Origin: Zygnema cylindricum
Taxonomy: Eukaryota > Streptophyta > Zygnematophyceae > Zygnematales > Zygnemataceae
Length of the DNA stretch: 64,000 bases
Direction: 5' to 3'
Assembly: GCA_037447655.1 (NCBI GenBank)
Contig: JBBHKE010003158.1
Coordinates: 163,296-227,295, forward strand
The position numbers were made by a program, and so were the translations under genes. Of this stretch, positions 60,826 through 64,000 are shown piece by piece. Every line of letters begins with the position of its first letter. Within the stretch, counting starts at the first letter, position 1. The notes beneath the pieces were generated by a model. That model was given only the letters and a program-made list of their open reading frames with translations. It ran no database searches and had not been told where the DNA came from.

Positions 60826-61005
60826 TAAGCCCTGCCTATGGAGCTAAGGCAGCCATGGCTCCACCACCCTCTCTCTCTTTCAGTGACTACAACAAGTGTG
60901 GGGGCCAAAGAGAGAAGGTGGAAGCAAGCTGCCTCTGCTTTTCTTTTCATTCTTATTTTAATTAAGACCTAGAAAATACCTCCCCTAAATCTAGTGATTT
61001 TAGCA

Positions 61006-61018
61006 CTCCCCTTATTTT
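61006..61018 (-). promoter_or_regulatory. Polypurine tract of element A
   Basis: AAAATAAGGGGAG on the minus strand, directly before the 3' LTR. It shares the AGGGGAG core with the tracts of D and E. It overlaps the end of the pol reading frame by only a few bases. Confidence 0.8.
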
Positions 61019-61560
61019 CTAGTCTAATTTTAATTTCTCTTTTAACCCACATTTTTCTCTACAATACTTAAGCTTGGGAGAGGTCACAGGCTTTGTCATC
61101 ATATCAGCCACCATTTCCCCATCACTGCTATATACCAAATTCACAAATTTATTTTCCATTTTTTCCCTCACAAAGCTTAATCTTATATCCATATGCTTAG
61201 CTTTGAAATGATGTTTTGGATTGGCTGCAATTGCAATTGCAGCCTGATTATCACAAAACACTTCATGTACCCCAATTCTTGCAACAAGGACTTCACCCAC
61301 ATTAGCTTTTTCACAGCAGAACACGAGGCCATGTACTTAGCGTCCATACTGGACTAAGCAATAACCTTTTGTTGCTTGCTGCTCCAACAACAAGCACCTT
61401 CCCCCACATACAATACATACCCAGAAGTACATCTTCTCATAGGTGCATCCCCATAACTGGCATCACTCTAAGTAGTGATGTCAGTGTTCTTCCCTCCCAA
61501 ATGCAGCCATAGATCCCTAGTTCCTACCAGGTATCTCATTACTCTCTTGGCTGCCTCCTA
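61019..61560 (-). pseudogene. Copia RNase H of element A (broken)
   Basis: In-frame TAGs at 61468-61470 (Trp of WSDAS in E) and 61354-61356 (Gln of AQSTM in E) are followed by a frameshift near 61320. The C-terminal frame 61019-61324 has FCDNQAAIAIAANPKHHFKA and ADMMTKPVTSPKLKYCREKC, ending in a natural stop just before the polypurine tract. The catalytic Asp of CDNQ is retained. Confidence 0.88.
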
Positions 61561-63081
61561 GTCTCTCTTTCTAGGATCATTCAGACTCCTACTGAGGACT
61601 CCAACTGCTGCGGCTATGTCAGGCCTAGTACAATTCATAAAGTAAATCAAACTTCCTACAACCTGTTTGTAAGGAATAGATTTCATAAACTGCCTCTCTT
61701 CTGTACTCATCTGATCATCTAACATTATCACTCCTCCTTCTACACTTTCATCACTTACTTTCTTCGGGTCCATGGGAGTGGTACAACTGTTTGCATTCTC
61801 CATCTGAAATATCTCTAGCATATTTCCTACAGCCTCTTTCTAAGTAAGTTTGATGATCCTCTTCCCCGTATCTCTTTCCATTTGAATTCCCAAAATATAT
61901 TTAGCCTCCCCTAAATCCTTCATGTCAAATCTGCTTCCCAGATATTTCTTGAGCCTATTTATCTTCTCCATATACTTACTCAATACCAGCAAATCATCCA
62001 CATAAATTGCAATAAAAATCACACCATTCTCATCCTCAAACATATAAATAGAATAGTCAGATTTGATCCAAATATACCCCAAACAGGTAAAAAACTCATC
62101 TAGTTTCTTATTCCATTGTCTGGGGGGCTGCTACAGTCCATATAAGGACTTTATAAGTTTGCAAACTTTGCTTTCCTCTCCTTCATCTACAAAACCTTGT
62201 TGTTGACGTATGAAGATTTCTTCCTCTAGTTCACCGTTGAGGAAGGCGGTTTTGATATCCATCTAGTGAATTTCCATGTCTTTCGCTGCTGCTAGACTAA
62301 GGAGAATCCTTACAGATGGGAATCGAACTACCGGAGTAAAGGTCTCCTCATAATCTATTCCCTCTTTTTGAGTGAACCCTTTTGCCACCAGCCGAGCCTT
62401 AAATCTCTCAATGGTATTATCTGGATTCAGTTTCAGTTTAAATACCCATTTACACCCAATGGGTTTTTTATCTGGTGGACAGTCTACCAACTCCCAAGTA
62501 TTTGCCTTTATGATTGAAGCCATTTTATCATATATGGCTTTGACCCACCTTTCTCTCTCAGGACTGTCCATTGCCTCCAAGTATGACAAAGGCTCATCTG
62601 GATGAGAAAGCTTTGTTACCTTACAAGCAGCCTGTTTTCCTTGGAGTCTTTTGCTGCTCCTCTGTCCTCCCTTAAAGTCCGAAGCTGGAATGGAGAGAAG
62701 TCTTAAATTCCTCCGAACTGTCTCATCAGCTCCCCTATCCATGGGAACCGGTTCTGACTCCTCTTCCTCTCTCTCCTCAAAAAGTGTAGGAACATGAGGG
62801 GATTCTAGTATATCTCCCCCATCTTTTATCTCCCCTGAATCTGCAATCACGTTTTCACTTGTGTCCTTTCTAGGAAGATCTAAGTCATCCTCACTCTCGG
62901 ATTCAAAAATGATTCTGATTTTCTTGGTGTATTGAAAGGGATCAAATGACTTCCTTTCATCCATGACAACTAGGTGCTTTACCAAAATGATATCTTGTTT
63001 AGCTAAGTCATAGACTCTATATCCGTTGACATCCTCAGCGTATCCCACAAAATATCTCGGGTTTCCTTTAGCATCTAGTTT
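61561..63081 (-). pseudogene. Copia reverse transcriptase of element A (four amber stops)
   Basis: One reading frame spans the whole RT apart from TAG codons: 62263-63048 (linker with acidic stretch, then WELVDCPPDKKPIGCKWVFK, RFKARLVAKGFTQKEGIDYE and PVVRFPSVRILLSLAAAKD), TAG at 62263 (Gln of HQMD in D and E), TAG at 62131, YVDD at 61993-62004 inside FIAIYVDDLLVLSK, TAG at 61840 (Gln of TQKEA in D and E), then SIPYKQVVGSLIYFMNCTRP and TAG at 61558. No frameshift is visible here. It is the least damaged RT in the window. Confidence 0.9.
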
Positions 63082-63597
63082 TTAGTTTTTTTTATCTGTG
63101 TCAAGACTGTAAACTTGGCTACCGAATATTATCAAGTGAGAAACATTCAGTATCTTTCCAACCCATCTCTCATAAGGGGTCATTCCTTTAATAGTTTTGG
63201 AGAGGACTTTATTCTTAATGTAGTTAGCACAGTTAATGGCCTCTGCCCACAATCTTCTTCCTATTTTCTTATCTGCCAACATGCTGCACACACTATCTCC
63301 CAAAGTGTGGTTTAACCTCTTAGCTACCCCGTTCTGTTGTGGATTATTCGGTACGATTTTCTGATGCTGAACTCCCTCATCTCTCAAATAATCCTCAAAC
63401 TGGTTAGAGGTGTACTCTCCCCCATTATTACTCCTTATTCTCTTAATGGGGGTTCTGTGCAACTTCTCACTCCTGGCTTTGTATTCTTTAAAGTATTTTG
63501 GTGTTTCAGACTTTGTTTTCAAGAAGTAGACTCTCGAATATCTTGACCAATCATCGGTAATTGTCAACATATACTTCTTCCCCCCAACCGAAGGCAC
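63082..63597 (-). pseudogene. Copia integrase core of element A (two catalytic residues changed)
   Basis: 171 codons. TITDDWSRYSRVYF has the first Asp. RSNNGGEYTSNQF has Asn in place of the second catalytic Asp, and QNGVAKRLNHTL has Lys where the catalytic Glu is expected; both are single G-to-A changes in the coding strand. It then reads TPYERWVGKILNVSHL and ends at a TAA (63082-63084) in a run of A. It would bind and insert element DNA, but this copy cannot. Confidence 0.88.
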
Positions 63598-64000
63598 TCT
63601 AGCTGGTCCCCTGATATCTGTGTGGACCAGATCTAGTACTTTCTCACCTCTATATGTGGCAGTTTGGGAAAGAGAAGTCTGTGAGCCTTACCTTGGGCAC
63701 AGCCACTACAGTCATCCATCATCTCATTATCCCAAAACTGAATGCCCTCTACTACACCCAGCTTCTTTATTTCCCTCAGTCTATCAAAATACACATGTCA
63801 CAAACGTTTATGCTACATCATCAAGGTCGAAACACCACCACAGTAAACACTCTTCTTTTCATAACTCAGGTTAAGCCTAAACATTCCTTGGCTACCCTTA
63901 TCTGCTGTGAAGTAGACTTCATCTCCATACTTAGCTGTAAAGACTCCCTTTCTAGTGAAGGTATCAAAATCCTTGTCATCTAATACAGAAGTAGACACAA
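63598..64000 (-). pseudogene. Copia GAG-pre-integrase region of element A (window edge)
   Basis: Identical to 58260-58662 of element B, including the TAG at the Trp of WHKRLGH and the TGA after it. It starts at the window edge within the segment after the protease (STSVLDDKDFDTFTRKG). Both nonsense changes are therefore older than the duplication or conversion that made A and B alike. Confidence 0.88.

Larger units (their letters stand above)
60009..61005 (-). repeat. Family-2 LTR shared by elements A (3') and B (5')
   Basis: 997 bp; minus strand from TGCTAAAATCACTAG (61005) to ACACAGAATTGCA (60009). It lies directly between the A polypurine tract and the B primer site, so one LTR serves both elements. 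Inside are a sense TATAAATA box (60223-60230), a small CGCCT-AATC-AGGCG hairpin (about 60180-60194), an inverted repeat with AAACAAATGT arms (about 60573-60600), a tRNA-like block on the plus strand (about 60716-60800) and two adjacent hairpins (60789-60825). Confidence 0.93.
61006..64000 (-). mobile_element. Copia element A (family 2), 3' part, runs off the window
   Basis: Minus-strand internal region from the protease/integrase boundary (64000) to the pol end (61019), followed by its 3' LTR (60009-61005). From the 5,338-bp tandem spacing its 5' LTR is expected at about 65.35-66.34 kb, outside the window. It is interrupted by seven in-frame stops and a frameshift in RNase H. Confidence 0.93.

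Noticed and set aside
61354-62265. Reassigned TAG codon (alternative genetic code) to explain many in-frame TAGs
   Set aside because: TAG stands at both Gln and Trp positions, frameshifts and lost catalytic residues also occur, and natural ends use TAG too (element E pol). Decay by C-to-T change explains all of it.

Overview
This is eukaryotic, almost certainly nuclear, repeat DNA with no host gene that I can support. About two thirds of it (roughly 41 kb, on the order of 1,000 copies) is one AT-rich satellite with a 40-bp monomer. The rest is Ty1/copia (Pseudoviridae-type) LTR retrotransposon DNA in at least three LTR families, all of it decayed. Long satellite arrays broken by nested, degenerate copia elements and solo LTRs point to heterochromatin (pericentromeric, knob-like or subtelomeric). 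The best clue to the host is the primer-binding site of LTR families 1 and 2. It is the reverse complement of the anticodon arm of initiator tRNA-Met in what I recall as its plant form (GGTGGGCCCATAACC) rather than its animal form (CTGGGCCCATAACC). Many nonsense codons are C-to-T type changes of Gln or Trp codons, which fits a heavily methylated genome. A land plant or related green lineage is my best inference; the species is not determinable from what I can see.

Layout. 1-824: satellite, plus orientation. 825-1322: 5' half of a family-1 LTR. 1323-13855: satellite, plus, with a 69-bp family-3 LTR end at 13687-13755. 13856-21728: element E, a family-3 copia element on the minus strand with both LTRs, carrying two later solo LTRs (family 1 at 14717-15763, family 2 at 16376-17371). 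21729-22746: satellite, plus. 22747-23779: satellite, minus; 22746/22747 is the only orientation switch in the window. 23780-29615: element D, a complete-length family-3 copia element on the plus strand with a perfect 5-bp target duplication (ACAAT). 29616-39084: satellite, minus, with a scrambled stretch at about 32.68-33.43 kb. 39085-41495: element C, a family-1 LTR plus gag and protease, cut off by satellite. 41496-57992: satellite, minus, with kilobase-scale higher-order duplications. 57993-64000: two family-2 copia copies (B, then A) on the minus strand in tandem and sharing one LTR (60009-61005); A runs off the window.

How the parts relate. Each element once encoded a single gag-protease-integrase-RT-RNase H polyprotein, and in all three families the gag reading frame begins inside the 5' LTR and reads through the primer-binding site. 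None of the copies is intact: all carry stops and most carry frameshifts or lost catalytic residues. Elements D and E face each other around the satellite orientation switch and are nearly identical over an inner tract of about 2.6 kb while differing clearly outside it. This suggests gene conversion across an inverted repeat, perhaps on top of an old inverted duplication. Satellite and element DNA have also been amplified together, as a 169-bp tandem duplication spanning a satellite/LTR junction shows.

No CRISPR, bacterial operon or intact host gene was seen. Most short ORFs, including all those inside the satellite and inside the LTRs, are chance readings. By-eye counts and boundaries are approximate unless tied to a TG...CA terminus or a target-site duplication.
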